Program-made: the position numbers and the translations under genes
In this document: piece by piece, positions 30,307 through 41,021 of the stretch
Layout of the letters: each line of letters opens with the position of its first letter
How positions within the stretch are numbered: position 1 is the first letter of the stretch
Notes under the pieces: generated by a model
Told to the model about the DNA's origin: nothing
Databases searched by the model: none
What the model saw: the letters and a program-made list of their open reading frames with translations, nothing else
Assembly: GCA_964035575.1 (NCBI GenBank)
Contig: OZ037854.1
Span: forward strand, 62,001 to 126,000
Direction: 5' to 3'
DNA from: Rhynchopus sp. YZ270_cl-10
Taxonomy: Eukaryota; Euglenozoa; Diplonemea; Diplonemida; Diplonemidae
DNA: 64,000 nucleotides

Positions 30307-32535
30307 TTACAAAATACAAAACGGGCAGGATATATGATGGGGTTTGAAACACACCTTCTTCTTCTTAACACTTCGTACTCGCTTAGGGCCGAGATCGGGT
30401 GAGTTGGAGACTGGTGGGCTAGGGGAGTTGAGCGAGCCTTCCTGCTTGTCGGTCTTCTCTTCCAGCTCGACGTCGGCAGCGGCACTGGAGGCACCACCGT
30501 TGCTGACTTTGCGTTGCGACTTCTTGTCGGGCTTCTGTGGGGTGGAGGGAATAGGTGTCGGGAGGGATTGGGTCGTTTGATAAATAGAGTAAAACACAGA
30601 AAAATGAAACTGTTGAATGAAAAAAAAACCTCCAATTTTTCGGTGGCGAGACAGAGTTGCTTCAAACTATTCAAAAAAAAAACTACAAAATATATGGGGA
30701 TGTATAGTATCTGTGTAGTCCCCTCGAAAACAGGGAATTCTGTCCCTACTGTCTTGAGTGATGTGGAACCATCCAAAAGTCGAAAGGGTGGGGGTGGTGG
30801 GGGGTGGGGGGGTAGGGGAGAACGCGCGCACACCTTCTTCTTCCGCAAGGAATCGCTGCTGTTCTCTGCGTCCAGCTGGCGTGCCTCTTTCCCTTCACCC
30901 TTCCCTCCATCCCCTTCCTTAATATCCACCACCAGATCGCCACTCGCGTTTCCCTTTTCATCCGCTTCTGTACTTTGCACCTTTGGACTGCTTGAATCAA
31001 TCATGGCTTGATACTCACGGGAGAGAGTTGGTGGACGTGGCGCATTGTTGCTTTCGAACCCAAGAAATTTCCAACGCACAGGAAGACCTAACGGACTTTT
31101 AAAACAATACTCGTGAACATCCATATATTTGTCTGAGAGGTACCCTTTTTCGTAAAGACGCTGTGCCTTCCAGAACTTTGTGCGGTCGTAGAGCTGTACT
31201 ATGGACTGCACGAACCACGCGACGATGCCCATTCCAACGAAGATAAAGGCAAAAGCCATCATGCGGCCGAGATGACTGTCAGGCGCTTTGTCACCAAACC
31301 CTATTGTCGTCAGACTGATGAATCCAAACCACACACCCTCCCTAAACGTCCAATCCTCTATGCTCGCTATGCTTGAGCCCCACACCACGATCCACAGAAA
31401 GATCGCCACACAGGCAACAATCATCATTGTCAGGTCCGCACCCTTCGGCACCGCGTGCCAGATCTGCAAGAACACCGCCACTGCGTTGAGAAACTCATCG
31501 CTGTCAAGGGTACCGGTCTTGTTGCGATCCGCAGTGCTGAAGGCATATGCTACAATGCTTTCGTCAAGACCTGTGAAGAGAGCGCGTAATGAGTAGAATC
31601 GTTGAAAGGAAAGAAAAGAAAGGAAATCTTGTGTATTAAATTTGCAAAGATGAATCCAAAGCCAGAGACAATCTATAAAAAATGGTAGTTATTGAAATTT
31701 CAGACTGAACCCAGCTGAATGAAAGCATAAAATAGGTCAATTGAATAATGTGGAAAAGACTTGATACAGCCGGGGCGGTCCACCTTCTGTGTAAAGGTAT
31801 TGTCGTTTGCTTTTTTATTTTTATTTTTGGAAAAAAAAAGGTAGAAATGCAAAACATACCATCACACCCAGCCAGATCCTCTAAAGCTGACCTCAGATCC
31901 TTCGCGTTGACTTCTGTTCCGTTACCGCAGTAGTTCGCAAAGGAGAGTTCGTGCGCGACTCCACGCTTTGCTCTTACCTTAAGCTTTGCAAAACGCTGCA
32001 GCAGGCCCTTCACGATCATGACGTATAGATGGGCGGTCTGGAAGATGAAGGTGAGGATCAATGAGATCCCGAATATCGCATAAACGACAACCAGCCACAT
32101 GCCGAACACCGTTGTGGGCACGAAGTTGCCATAGCCGATTGTGGTGACAACTGTCAACGCAAAAAACATTGAGCCTTGAAAGTCAAAGTCGTAATCCCTC
32201 TCGGGGGATTTCAATTCGCAGGAGGAATGAAGCCCTGCGAGCACCGCTCGAAACTCCTTTGCTGAATCTGCATCAGATGTTAAAGACGCACCTCCATCGA
32301 CCTTCAATGTTGACAACACCACCCAGTCCTCCTCCCTCCGGTCCTTCTCTGGCCCAGACTCTACAGCCTTGAACACCAGCCCACCTACAAGAAGATAAAC
32401 AGCAACAATCAAAAAATTCTTGACAATCTCGTTAGAGCGTCTGCGCACTGAAATCTTCGCCGCCTTCTTGCCGTTTCCAGATGCATCCTCTGGGTCTCCT
32501 TCGCGAGAAGGGTCGCCCTCCAGAAGAGAATCCAT
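30307..32535 (-). CDS. Two-pore-domain K+ channel with central EF-hand (3 exons)
   Basis: Exons 31860-32535, 30834-31570 and 30307-30534 give 546 residues. Introns 31571-31859 (GTATGT...CACAG, phase 1) and 30535-30833 (GTGTGC...CACAG, phase 0) are canonical and restore one frame. Order: basic N-terminus, M1 (about 37-60, VYLLVGGLVFKAVE), pore 1 with filter TTIGYG (about 131), M2, an EF-hand region (loop DRNKTGTLDSDE, about 239), M3, pore 2 with filter TTIGFG (about 314), M4, and a charged Ser/Lys-rich tail. Both filters are intact, so K+ selectivity is expected as a dimer of two-pore subunits. Plant TPK channels carry EF-hands at the C-terminus; here it lies between the pores. Calcium gating is inferred. 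A CT-rich tract and TTTTTAG precede the ATG. Confidence 0.88.
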
Positions 32536-32997
32536 TTAAAACCCTTTGAAAGACTCCTTCAAGACGTTTGAAATAAACCTAAAAATAGAGGAGAGAAAGA
32601 AAGTGGTAATGTACTAATATCAAGGTTGGTAATGTGCAAAACTGCGTTTGTTTGCAATTTTCCTTTAAATTTCGTTGGGGTGGGAGGGAAGAAAAAGTTG
32701 GCAGAAGAAAAAGCAGAGGAGAAACGAAAGAAGAAGAAGAAAAATCCCCTTAGGAAAAGGGGGGTATTGAGAAAAGGTTTTTTTTTGTGTAAAGGTTGGG
32801 GGGTTTTTTTTCTGTGTAGGGGGAAAGGGGATTGAGGAAGGAAAAGGGAGAGAGAAAAAAACTGGAGATTGACCTTACAAAATTAAGGCTTGTTGTGGTA
32901 TTTTTTTGAGAGGGGGGAAGTAAAGGCAACGAAATTCTGGTGGTACAAAAAAAAAATGGTATTTGAAATCCAAAAAATCCAATAAAAATACAATGCC

Positions 32998-33059
32998 TGT
33001 GGCCGATGACCCCAAAATAGCAGAAAGTAGCACAACAATAGCACCTCCCTTCAGCCACA
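32998..33059. mobile_element. Short inverted-repeat element (TGTGGCYGA ends)
   Basis: Ends are TGTGGCCGA and TCAGCCACA. The interior (GACCCCAAAATAGCA, TAGCAC repeats) matches the element at 35311-35368 in the opposite orientation. Confidence 0.5.
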
Positions 33060-33499
33060 CCAATGATCCGCCTGTTAAGACTAATGAGCAGTGGGGGGAA
33101 AGGGCAAAGGAAGCAGAGTAAGACAGCGGAAAGGGGAGAGAGATAGAATACGAAAGAAGAAGGGGGAAACGAGGGGTAAAATGTGTGAGATAAATTTGCG
33201 TATCTCTGTCACACATTTTTGAAGAAAAAAATATCCAAAAAAAATGCCGAAGACATCAAACGTTTTCAGCGTTATTCGTCCTCTCCTTGACACAGTCAAG
33301 TGTCGTTGTAACCACAAAACCCCCTGAAAACTGGAGTGTAACAAAGACCCCTTCAATAAGGCAATAAATTCAAAAACAATGGCAAAGAGCAAAAAGGAAA
33401 AGAGCGTTGACCAGTCAACCTTTATAGAAGCTTTGAAAGGTGATACATAACGCAAAATGAAGAACCCACCATACGGAAAAGAAAAGGGAATATTGATTG

Positions 33500-33556
33500 A
33501 TGCAGGCACCTCCAACCGACCCCACCGTACGATGACAACCATCCGGATAAAAGCAC
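33500..33556 (-). repeat. Family 3 element
   Basis: The minus strand begins GTGCTTTTATCCGGATGG and ends GGTTGGAGGTGCCTGCATC. The middle has drifted from the consensus but both ends are kept. Confidence 0.55.
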
Positions 33557-33607
33557 ATCCCCTGCCAACAGAAGGTGAAGGGACCTACTGAATTGTTCAA
33601 AAAAAAA

Positions 33608-35188
33608 TCATTCCTCAACCCTAAACGGCACGAACCCCCCTACCAACCCGTCTTCTATGACACGTGAGGAGGTGAGCACAAGCATTGTGAAGTCCTCGAT
33701 GCGGGAGTCGCTGAACTGCTTTGCTTCGTACTCTGGTCCGTCAGCTTCGCGGAGGAGGGATTTATAGTCAGACTTGACCTGCTTCGTCATGACCCGCTCC
33801 CAGAGCCCTTTCTCCACATCTTCGAAGAAGCCTATAGCATGACTGAGCATCGGCACGTCACATAGATCCAGCACTACTGTCTTGCCGTGACGCAAGCCTC
33901 CCACGATTGCTCGGCGTATGGAGTCAGGTTGCATCTGATGTGGGTGCATTGTACTAAGATAGTTGGTATCACGATAGCGCAGGAAAACCGAAGACCGGCC
34001 GCTCACATCGATCAGTAGGGGCCATTTTTCGGTGTTTTTGTAGAGACTCATTTGGTCGGAGAGAACCATTTCCGCGACTTGGGTGAGGCGGATGGGCTCG
34101 CCGATTGCTTCGTCGCCTAGCTCCTTTTGAGAATGCGCGAGCGAACGGCCTTTTGCATCTAGATACGCAAGTTCCGTCTCCTCCATCTCCACCTTAGCCT
34201 CCTCCAGCTTCGATTCCGCCGTTTTGACCAAATCCAACGCAATATTTCTCATATCATCCCCTTTATCGGGATCATGATACACACAGTCATACTCATAAAT
34301 CCGACTTTCCATTTCAGTCCGTGCATGCAACAACTTCTTCTTCGCACAATCGTACAACCCCTGCGCAGCCTTCGCAGCTTCCTCCAACGTTGCTGACACT
34401 GCCTCAGCTGCCTCTCGCCGTTCCGTTTCCCTTAACACTCTCTTTTCGTTCAATGATTTCAACAGTACCTCTGTGGTCGCGATATCCCACGAGGTGAACA
34501 CATCCTTGGTCGACCCACTGCATAGTTCTTCTGGGGTTTGCGCTTGGGATTCAATTCGTGGGTCTGCGCCTGCCTGGAGGAGGACTAAAATAGAGGAATT
34601 ATGACCATTATACGCAGCACGCCAGAGAGGTGTTCGTCCAAATGCCCCTTTGCAGTTTGGGTCTGCACCTGCTTGGAGGAGGAGGGTGATGGCAGCGTCT
34701 TGGCCATTGACGGCTGCTTCTCCGAGGGCATAGTTTTCGTGGTTGTCTTGCTTATGTATGTCTGCATGAAGAAGGCTTGCTTGAAGAGCAGGGATGTCGC
34801 CGTCAAATGCAGCGTCAAACAGCTTTTCTTGTCTTTCCTTCTCGATTTGTTCTCGTGTTTTCACCTCCTTCTTGCGGACTGCTTCTGCTGCTCTCTTTTT
34901 CTTCTCGTAGGCCATTTGCTTTAACGCCGCAGATTCCTCCATTTCCTCCATCACCTTCTCCGCTTTCTTTAAACGGATAATGACCACTTCAATTCTCCCA
35001 ATGCACCCTCTGCCAATACGTTGCAGCATCGCTGAGGCGGTGGGTTCGGTGTGTGTGGTGGTGGTGGTAGCTGAAGGTGGTGCGCTGGTCTTCTTTGGTG
35101 CAGGCTTGGATGTCTTCTTCACCGGTTTTGCTGCAGGGGAAGTGCCCTTGGGGGGAGCTGGGGACTTGCCCCGAGCTTTCGGTGGCAT
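33608..35188 (-). CDS. IQ-motif and ankyrin-repeat protein (IQANK1-like)
   Basis: 526 residues. Order: Lys/Pro/Ala-rich N-terminus (1-50); a calmodulin-binding IQ motif at about 56-66 (LQRIGRGCIGR, which fits the pattern exactly); a basic helix; two or three ankyrin repeats at about 145-225 (GRTPLWRAAYNGHNSSILVL); a long coiled coil at about 255-345; and a C-terminal domain. The C-terminal domain starts KWPLLIDVSGRSSVFLRYRD, which resembles the segment WPLMIDPQGQANKWIKNME of dynein heavy chains. Human IQANK1 has the same order of parts from what I recall. Such proteins are associated with cilia, so an axonemal role is a reasonable inference. The ATG is preceded by TTCACAAAG. Confidence 0.75.
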   Translation of the reverse strand: MPPKARGKSPAPPKGTSPAAKPVKKTSKPAPKKTSAPPSATTTTTHTEPTASAMLQRIGRGCIGRIEVVIIRLKKAEKVMEEMEESAALKQMAYEKKKRAAEAVRKKEVKTREQIEKERQEKLFDAAFDGDIPALQASLLHADIHKQDNHENYALGEAAVNGQDAAITLLLQAGADPNCKGAFGRTPLWRAAYNGHNSSILVLLQAGADPRIESQAQTPEELCSGSTKDVFTSWDIATTEVLLKSLNEKRVLRETERREAAEAVSATLEEAAKAAQGLYDCAKKKLLHARTEMESRIYEYDCVYHDPDKGDDMRNIALDLVKTAESKLEEAKVEMEETELAYLDAKGRSLAHSQKELGDEAIGEPIRLTQVAEMVLSDQMSLYKNTEKWPLLIDVSGRSSVFLRYRDTNYLSTMHPHQMQPDSIRRAIVGGLRHGKTVVLDLCDVPMLSHAIGFFEDVEKGLWERVMTKQVKSDYKSLLREADGPEYEAKQFSDSRIEDFTMLVLTSSRVIEDGLVGGFVPFRVEE

Positions 35189-35310
35189 ATCTTATGGAAG
35201 GCTTTGTGAATAAGTTGGGATGAAGGGGGGGGGGGGGGTGTCCTGGGGTGATGAAATTGAGGGGGGTGGTGTGGTTGACTGCGTCAAAATAGCACTTTAT
35301 AGCACTTTAT

Positions 35311-35368
35311 TGGTGGCTGAAGGGGGGGGGTGCTATTTTGTGCTATTTTGGGGTCGTCAGCCACACCA
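35311..35368. mobile_element. Short inverted-repeat element (TGGTGGCTGA ends)
   Basis: Ends TGGTGGCTGA and TCAGCCACACCA, interior GCTATTTTGGGGTCGTC. Opposite-orientation relative of 32998-33059. A further TCAGCCACACC end at about 35411 suggests a second, partial copy. Confidence 0.5.
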
Positions 35369-35851
35369 TTTATCGCACTTTTTTGCATTTTATCGCACCT
35401 CCACCCCCTTTCAGCCACACCCTGGAACCTGAAACCACAAAGTGACACTATAAGTCAAGTAATTTGCTTCGCCATCGTGTGCAAGTGGAAAAAGGTGTAT
35501 GGTATGGTGGGAGGATGTGGTGGTGGAAGAAAAAAAAAGTAGCATTTTTTTTTTGTTTTTTTTTCCATCATTTTGTGGGGGTTTTTTTGGGGGGGGGTGT
35601 TAAATCAACTACGAGAAGAAAAAATGTAATCACAAAATGAGTGCCTGGAACAAGAAAAACGGGGGGGAAATAATAGGAGCAATTGTAATTTGTTTTATTT
35701 GGTGTTGGAAAACCATGTGGAGCGTTAATGGGGTGATCAACTGCACACGGAAATTCAGCAAAAATATCGTACAAAAAAAGAAGATGTAAATTAGGATAAG
35801 ACAAATCCCAACGAAGGAATCATAGCCTGTTAGAAAGGATTCTAAAGAGAA

Positions 35852-35896
35852 AAGCTTGTTGACAAGATGCATCACAAGCCTCTCATGGGGTCACCT
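35852..35896 (-). repeat. Family 2 hairpin element
   Basis: The minus strand begins GTGACCCCATGAGAGGC after TTAAAAG, then GCATCTTGTCAACAAGC, a pyrimidine tract, and TCTAACAG about 30 bases on. Confidence 0.6.
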
Positions 35897-36187
35897 TTTA
35901 ATGTAACAGAGGCTCGCCCATTAGTACCCCAGGAGAAAGCGAAAAAAATAAGAAAAAATGAGGGGTTATTCTATTATTGGTTGGATACCAATAAAGAAAG
36001 AAAGCGTTGCAGGAGAAGGACAACTTTTTTTTTTTTTTTTTGCATAAAATATCAGAAAAGAGCACAAGAAGATACCGACGCACTCGAATCTAAAAGAATT
36101 TAAAAAATTAGGTTTAAAAAAAAACCAGGCAATATGAAAAATGGAAATACAACATGTCACATTGCATGACAAATCATATTAAAAAAA

Positions 36188-36277
36188 TGGTGTTCCCGAA
36201 AGGGCCCATATTGACAGGTCCTTGACAGGTCCTTGACAGGTCCTTGACAGGTCCTTGACAGGTGTTCGGTAACACCA
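36188..36277. mobile_element. Mini inverted-repeat element, TGGTG family
   Basis: 90 bp with ends TGGTGTT and AACACCA. It contains four or five copies of GGTCCTTGACA in tandem. Relatives are at 37313 and 61770, both with perfect 5-bp target duplications; here the flanks are A runs. Confidence 0.65.
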
Positions 36278-36287
36278 AAAAAAGAAA

Positions 36288-36330
36288 GGTTTATAAGATG
36301 AACCTAAGCCTCTCGTGCTTTTTGGTCACC
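36288..36330 (-). repeat. Family 2 hairpin element
   Basis: The minus strand begins GTGACCAAAAAGCACGAGAGG and continues CTTAGGTTCATCTTATAAAC and a CT-rich tract. A TGGTG-family element abuts its 3' side. Confidence 0.65.
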
Positions 36331-37066
36331 TTTTGTTCTTTAAAAAAAAAGGGTGCAGTTGACAGTGCAAAATATAAAAGACGATTTTTTTGTTTTGTTT
36401 TGGGTGCGTGCACGCGCTTGGGCACACACACCCGAAGAAAGTGAAGGTGATAACACGTCGGTCATCTTGGATGCAACGTTCGTTACCTCCAGCAAAAAGC
36501 TGTCCCGAGCACAGCTGTGTACTATCGAAGAAAAGAAAGGGGTGGGTGGTGAGAGGGGTTGTGAAGGGAGGGTGAGAGGGTGTTTGGGTTGTCAGTGGCA
36601 GGAACATCGGGGTGACGAGGCATACGGGAACCCGCGTTGTAACGAGGTTGGCATAAAAAAAGTAAAAAAAAAGAAAAATGACACCAATCAGGCCGCAAAA
36701 CCCTCCTGGTCCACACAGAAACAACACACCAGGATAAGTAACAAGCAGGGCTTATTCTAGGGCTGGTAAGTTTAAAAAAAAAGAAGAAGACAGACTGTCT
36801 GTATGGCACGACACCAACAGATTATCAAATCAAAAAAAGGAAAAAAAAGGGGGGGAAAGAGACCAAAAGCGCGTCATCTTGAGTACTGCCTCCCCCCGAA
36901 ATTGTTGTTCAGCACACTGTGCCACCATATGAGTGAATATGCTTGGACATTTTGTGATGTTGGAAAATCAATTTAAAAAAAAGAGCCAGATGACCAACAT
37001 TTGGTACAAAAGGTCTAACACAATTACCAACAGAGTTTGTTTTTTTTTGTTTTTTTTTGTAAAAAA

Positions 37067-37111
37067 AACTTGGTTGTGGTGTAGTCACCTGAGGATGAAC
37101 TACACTACACC
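37067..37111 (-). repeat. Family 1 hairpin element with compensatory stem change
   Basis: The minus strand has GGTGTAGTGTAGTTCATCC and, after the loop, ACTACACCACAACC. The stem here is GTGTAGT/ACTACAC rather than GTGGAG/CTACAC; both sides have changed and pairing is kept, which supports selection on RNA structure. Confidence 0.65.
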
Positions 37112-37312
37112 AAACAATCAAGGTTTTGTTTTGTCGGACAATCGCACATACGTTGTCCAAGAGAGAAGGTTTTACATATAAAATGACCCTGAGCATTTCG
37201 TGTTCGAAATCATTGAAAAAAAAAAGAAGAAGAAGAAAAATAGAAAAAAGGACAACGTCATCTCTAATAAGGTGGAAGAAGTGCTATAATAGCTAGAGGA
37301 CGTTTTCCTGAT

Positions 37313-37369
37313 TGGTGCTCTGGAGGGGGTCGATATTGACAGGTCGTTGACCGACTTCCGAAAGCACCA
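37313..37369. mobile_element. Mini inverted-repeat element, TGGTG family
   Basis: 57 bp, ends TGGTGCT and AGCACCA, with perfect 5-bp target duplication CTGAT on both sides. The interior has GGTCGATATTGACAGGTCG. Confidence 0.75.
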
Positions 37370-37562
37370 CTGATAATTTTCTCTCTTTTTTCAATTTTTT
37401 TATTTGAGAATTCGACAACGGGATGCCACTGTATAGATTGGTCAACACACGCTATTTATGTTTGCTTCCTTCTTCGACCTTTTTTTGTGCAGACAAATCC
37501 CTGACGTAACAGATCATCACAACATCACACCGAAAGGCAACTTTGTTTTATCCAAATCCCTC

Positions 37563-38224
37563 TACCGGCCGCGTACATATTACGTCGCGTATTTATTACG
37601 GGGGGTACTTATTACGTCGCGTACTAATTAAGTCGCTTTTTGGGGGCCCGCGGGCCCCCAAAAAGCGACGTAATTAGTACACACCGTAAGGTGAAAAAAA
37701 AAAGTGGGAGTAATCATGTTGGAACACAGCTGGCGTGGGCACATTACTGGGGGGATACCACCAAACCCACACAATCCCGAAGTCATCGCAGATCGTGTGA
37801 ACGAGGAGGAGAACAAACCCAACACGCGGCGCGTGTAGACGGCACAGGGTAAGGTGGAAGAAATCGGTGAGAACTCTGCCACAGTGCGTCTAGTACCTCC
37901 ACATGCCCAAGAGGAGTGGGAAGTGCCAATGGAGTTCCTCAAATCCGCAATTTGAGCCATTCGTTCATGTTTCAACAAACTTTTTTAAAAAACTTTTGTT
38001 TGCATGTTGCAATCTCTTCCCAATGTACCTTGTAAAGGGCCGAGGGCCAACACGCCAACACCAAGAGAAATGCCAGACATCCTTCCCACTCACCTTGTCC
38101 GTAGATTTTGTTTTTCTTCAAAAAATTAATTACGTCGCACACTTATTACGTCGCGTACTAATTAAGTCGGCATTTGCCCTAACCGACTTAATTAGTACGC
38201 GACGTAATATGTACGCGGCCGGTA
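37563..38224. mobile_element. 662-bp inverted-repeat element with TA target site
   Basis: The 29-bp ends start TACCGGCCGCGTACATATTA and are mirrored at 38196-38224. TA at both extremes fits a TA target duplication. Each end is itself palindromic: GGGGGCCCGCGGGCCCCC near 37648 and the GACTTAATTAGTACGC block at about 38150-38205. The interior has no transposase. Confidence 0.8.
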
Positions 38225-39209
38225 CCTTTTTTATTTTTTTGAAAATTTAGGACTCTCTCGATGCACCCCTCTTCTTTTGAGCAGTAACACTAAGATGTAT
38301 CCCTTATTTTGTTATTTCTTACTTTATCTTTTTTTTTTTCATTTGCTCGAGAGGAACGACACTGTTCCTCTCAACCTTATTTATTTATTAAAAAAAACGC
38401 TGACAGCACGCCAAGGTGCCTACACGTTGTCATGTTTTTTTCTTCTTCTTCTTTTCAATTTTTACCACACAAAAAAATCACAAAAAGCAAAACAAAAAAA
38501 AATAGACAATTTTGAACAAGTGCACGCCCGCGGGCACACTCATCCAAATTGAATGCAGGGGGTGTTATGGAGAGGGTTCAAGGGGAAACTGAGGGGAAAA
38601 AAAGAGAGAAAAAAAAAGAAAAAGTGAAGTTGGTAGCGCAAACGCCTATGGGACGTAGGTACTGACAACTCCGCGGGAGGGGGAAGAAAAAAAGACTCAA
38701 AAAAAATTTTTTTTTGAACAAAAAAAACTTGACTGAATGCGCTCTCATGCACATCCTTTTCAAAACTAAAAAAAAAGTCGAAACATTTAAAAAAAAAACT
38801 CCTCGAGGAGAAAACGGGAAAGGGTGTCATGACACACCCTAAACCCCATTACGCCTCAGTCTTCTCCTCTGCTCTTCGCCTTGGCAGCGAAGCAGCACAT
38901 TGCATTTCTTCTCTCTCTCTCTCTTTGCTTAACTGTCACCTACTGAAGCAGATTTTTTCTTTCTTTGAAAACTTGGTTGTATTAGTGTAGCCACCCTAGA
39001 GTGTGCTCCACTATATTTCTTTTGTTTTGATATCTCTGCTAAAATATGCTGGGCGGTACTACTGGGAAACGCTAAAAAAAATGTGCAAATCTCCAACGTG
39101 GACCCAACATAACTTTATGATATTTTAAGAAAAATACAATGCCTTTCGGATTTTTTTTTTGTAGGGCTGATTGCATCAAGACATTCCCCCCCTCCTTGAC
39201 GCATTCCAA
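38225..39209. other. Intergenic DNA downstream of isocitrate lyase
   Basis: AT-rich. It holds a family 1 element at 38967-39012, and a block at about 38620-38680 whose minus strand has AGGCGTTTGCGCTACCAAC. A similar block with AGGCGTTTGCACTTTCAAC lies near 62730, so this may be a sixth, smaller family. A minus-strand frame of 18 codons near 38840-38905 is too short to call. Confidence 0.5.
38967..39012 (-). repeat. Family 1 hairpin element
   Basis: The minus strand has TATAGTGGAGCACACTCTAG, then GGTGGCTACACTAATACAAC. It is nearly identical to the copies at 26347 and 52957, which suggests recent spread or strong constraint. Confidence 0.7.
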
Positions 39210-41021
39210 TTAGGCCGCCCCCGCCTTCACTTCATCATCGAAAATGAAGTCCGGAGTCTTGGGCTCCTCAAGGGAGGTGGTGTAACGTTTACGGCGGGTC
39301 TCTGGGGGGTCTTCGTGCTCCTGTTCGTGGACAGCTGCTTTGGTGTCTTTGAACTGGTCTTCGGTGACGCCTTTGCTCATGATGCCGGTGGAGGTGAGGT
39401 TGTTGATAAGACCTGCCTGGTAGTCGACTACCTGGGCACCGCTCCACTTCTGATGGGTGAGGGTCTCCACGTCGTGTTCACGCTCCTTGCGTTGGATTTT
39501 CTCGACGTAGGCACGCATGCCGCGCTGGGCGTAGTCCTTGGTGAAGAGGTCGACCATAAGTGCGTTGCTGTGCAGCCCTGCAAGGGTGCAGAACTGCCAC
39601 ACAAAGCCAAACTCACCAATGTCGCGTGTAAACGACGCCATCTCTTCATCAGAAAGGCCTGCGACGTCCCAGTTGAAGGAGGGCGACAAATTGTACGCAA
39701 GGAACTGTGTTGGGTGCTCAGCGTGCACTGCGTCGGCGAACCTCTTTGCTTGAGCGACGTTCGGTGTGTCGGTCTCCATCCAGATCAGGTCGGCATGCGG
39801 GGCAAATGCCTTTGCACGTTGGATGCAAAGGTCGATCCCACTGAGGACACGGTAGTACCCCTCCCGGGTGCGTGGCTTGTACCATGACCAGTAGAGTTCG
39901 ACACCCAAATCGCGGGCAAGCTCGCGTTGTTCGACGTGGCCGAGGTTTTTGTAGTTGGCATCCCACGTGGCGAGGTGGTCCTGGATGGTGGCAGATGTCT
40001 TCCCCATCGCCCTGATCTCCTCGGTGACGGCTTCTCCAAAGGTGACGATGTTCGCCTTCTCACCCCAGAGGGTTTGTGCCTGCATCATTTCCTCGGGGCT
40101 CATTGCGGAGTTTTCCATTTGGCGTAGTGCGTCAGTGAGGTTGGGAAGGTCTCTGTTCCGTGTCCCCATGATGAAGGGGTGGTCGCGCGGGTCAATGTTG
40201 TTGTCCAGGTACTGTGCGGAGTCTGCGTCAGTGCGGCCGACCACCATCGTCTGTGTCCCCATGATGTCCATCTGAAGGCGTGCTGCCTTAAGGCGTTCGC
40301 AGTGTTCTTGGATAGAGACCAGAACCTTGCCGCCCATATGACCGCACTTCTTGGTGCCTGCCTTCTGGTCTTCAAGGTGAATGCCGGAGGCTCCAGCTTC
40401 GACCATCAGTTTCGTAAGCTTCATGACAGCAGAGGTGCCACCATGCCCGGTGTCGCCGTCAGCGATGATGGGTTTGAAGTAGTCGACAATCGGGGTGGCC
40501 CTGCGCTGCTCCTCCGTCATCATGCTGCGAGCGAGGGTCTGCTTTCTGTCGTGAAACATCAAAGCCCTGAACAGCTCGTCCACCTTGTTCGGCACAGTGT
40601 TCATCGGGTAGTCCGCAAGGTCCGGACCAGGCTCGTTTGTGGTGGAGCACATAGAGGAGGACTGCCAGCCGCTGACGTAGATGGTTTTGAGGTATTTGGA
40701 CATTTGGGTGACCTGGACGGGGTCGGTGCAGCCGAAGGTCCACGTGGACTGCTTTGTGTTGAAGTTCTCTGTGAAGGTTTGGTATGCCTTCGCAGCGACT
40801 GCATCGGAGAGGTGGTAACGCTGTATCGTTTCGGGGAATGACCCACGCAGGCGGGCGACGTCTTCGGCAGACCATGTGCGCTCTGTCTTGTGGAAGCGCG
40901 GCAGATCGAAGAAGGCCTGCACCTTCGCTGTCTCCTCTGCCAGTGAGATGGTCTCCGCGTCGCCTCCAAAGGCACGTCGTGCACCACACAACACACGAGA
41001 GGTCTGCTTTGCGGTCTGCAT
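39210..41021 (-). CDS. Isocitrate lyase, probably mitochondrial
   Basis: 603 residues, complete. It cleaves isocitrate to glyoxylate and succinate, the first step of the glyoxylate bypass, allowing growth on acetate or fatty acids. The signature KKCGHMGGK (about 222-230, catalytic Cys) and the metal/substrate segment [17 protein letters not shown] are intact. The sequence resembles the eukaryotic class (TKKCGHMAGK in plants and fungi) and has its longer length rather than the about 430 residues of bacterial forms. The start [20 protein letters not shown] is basic and acid-free, like a mitochondrial presequence. The C-terminus KAGAA is not a peroxisomal signal. No malate synthase lies nearby or is fused. 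Mitochondrial siting is inferred; Euglena is known to keep its glyoxylate cycle there. Confidence 0.95.
   Translation of the reverse strand: MQTAKQTSRVLCGARRAFGGDAETISLAEETAKVQAFFDLPRFHKTERTWSAEDVARLRGSFPETIQRYHLSDAVAAKAYQTFTENFNTKQSTWTFGCTDPVQVTQMSKYLKTIYVSGWQSSSMCSTTNEPGPDLADYPMNTVPNKVDELFRALMFHDRKQTLARSMMTEEQRRATPIVDYFKPIIADGDTGHGGTSAVMKLTKLMVEAGASGIHLEDQKAGTKKCGHMGGKVLVSIQEHCERLKAARLQMDIMGTQTMVVGRTDADSAQYLDNNIDPRDHPFIMGTRNRDLPNLTDALRQMENSAMSPEEMMQAQTLWGEKANIVTFGEAVTEEIRAMGKTSATIQDHLATWDANYKNLGHVEQRELARDLGVELYWSWYKPRTREGYYRVLSGIDLCIQRAKAFAPHADLIWMETDTPNVAQAKRFADAVHAEHPTQFLAYNLSPSFNWDVAGLSDEEMASFTRDIGEFGFVWQFCTLAGLHSNALMVDLFTKDYAQRGMRAYVEKIQRKEREHDVETLTHQKWSGAQVVDYQAGLINNLTSTGIMSKGVTEDQFKDTKAAVHEQEHEDPPETRRKRYTTSLEEPKTPDFIFDDEVKAGAA

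Larger units (their letters stand above)
32536..33607. other. Intergenic DNA with a family 3 element and a small inverted-repeat element
   Basis: AT-rich spacer between the channel and the IQ/ankyrin gene. Structured content: the inverted-repeat element at 32998-33059 and a family 3 element at 33500-33556. No gene is recognised. Confidence 0.5.
35189..37312. other. Gene-poor region with several structured elements
   Basis: Contains a small inverted-repeat element (35311), family 2 copies (35852, 36288 and a degenerate one near 37170), family 1 (37067), a degenerate family 5 near 37120, and the TGGTG element at 36188. G-rich runs lie near 35225 and 35580. I see no gene; short frames are homopolymer-driven. 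Confidence 0.45.
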
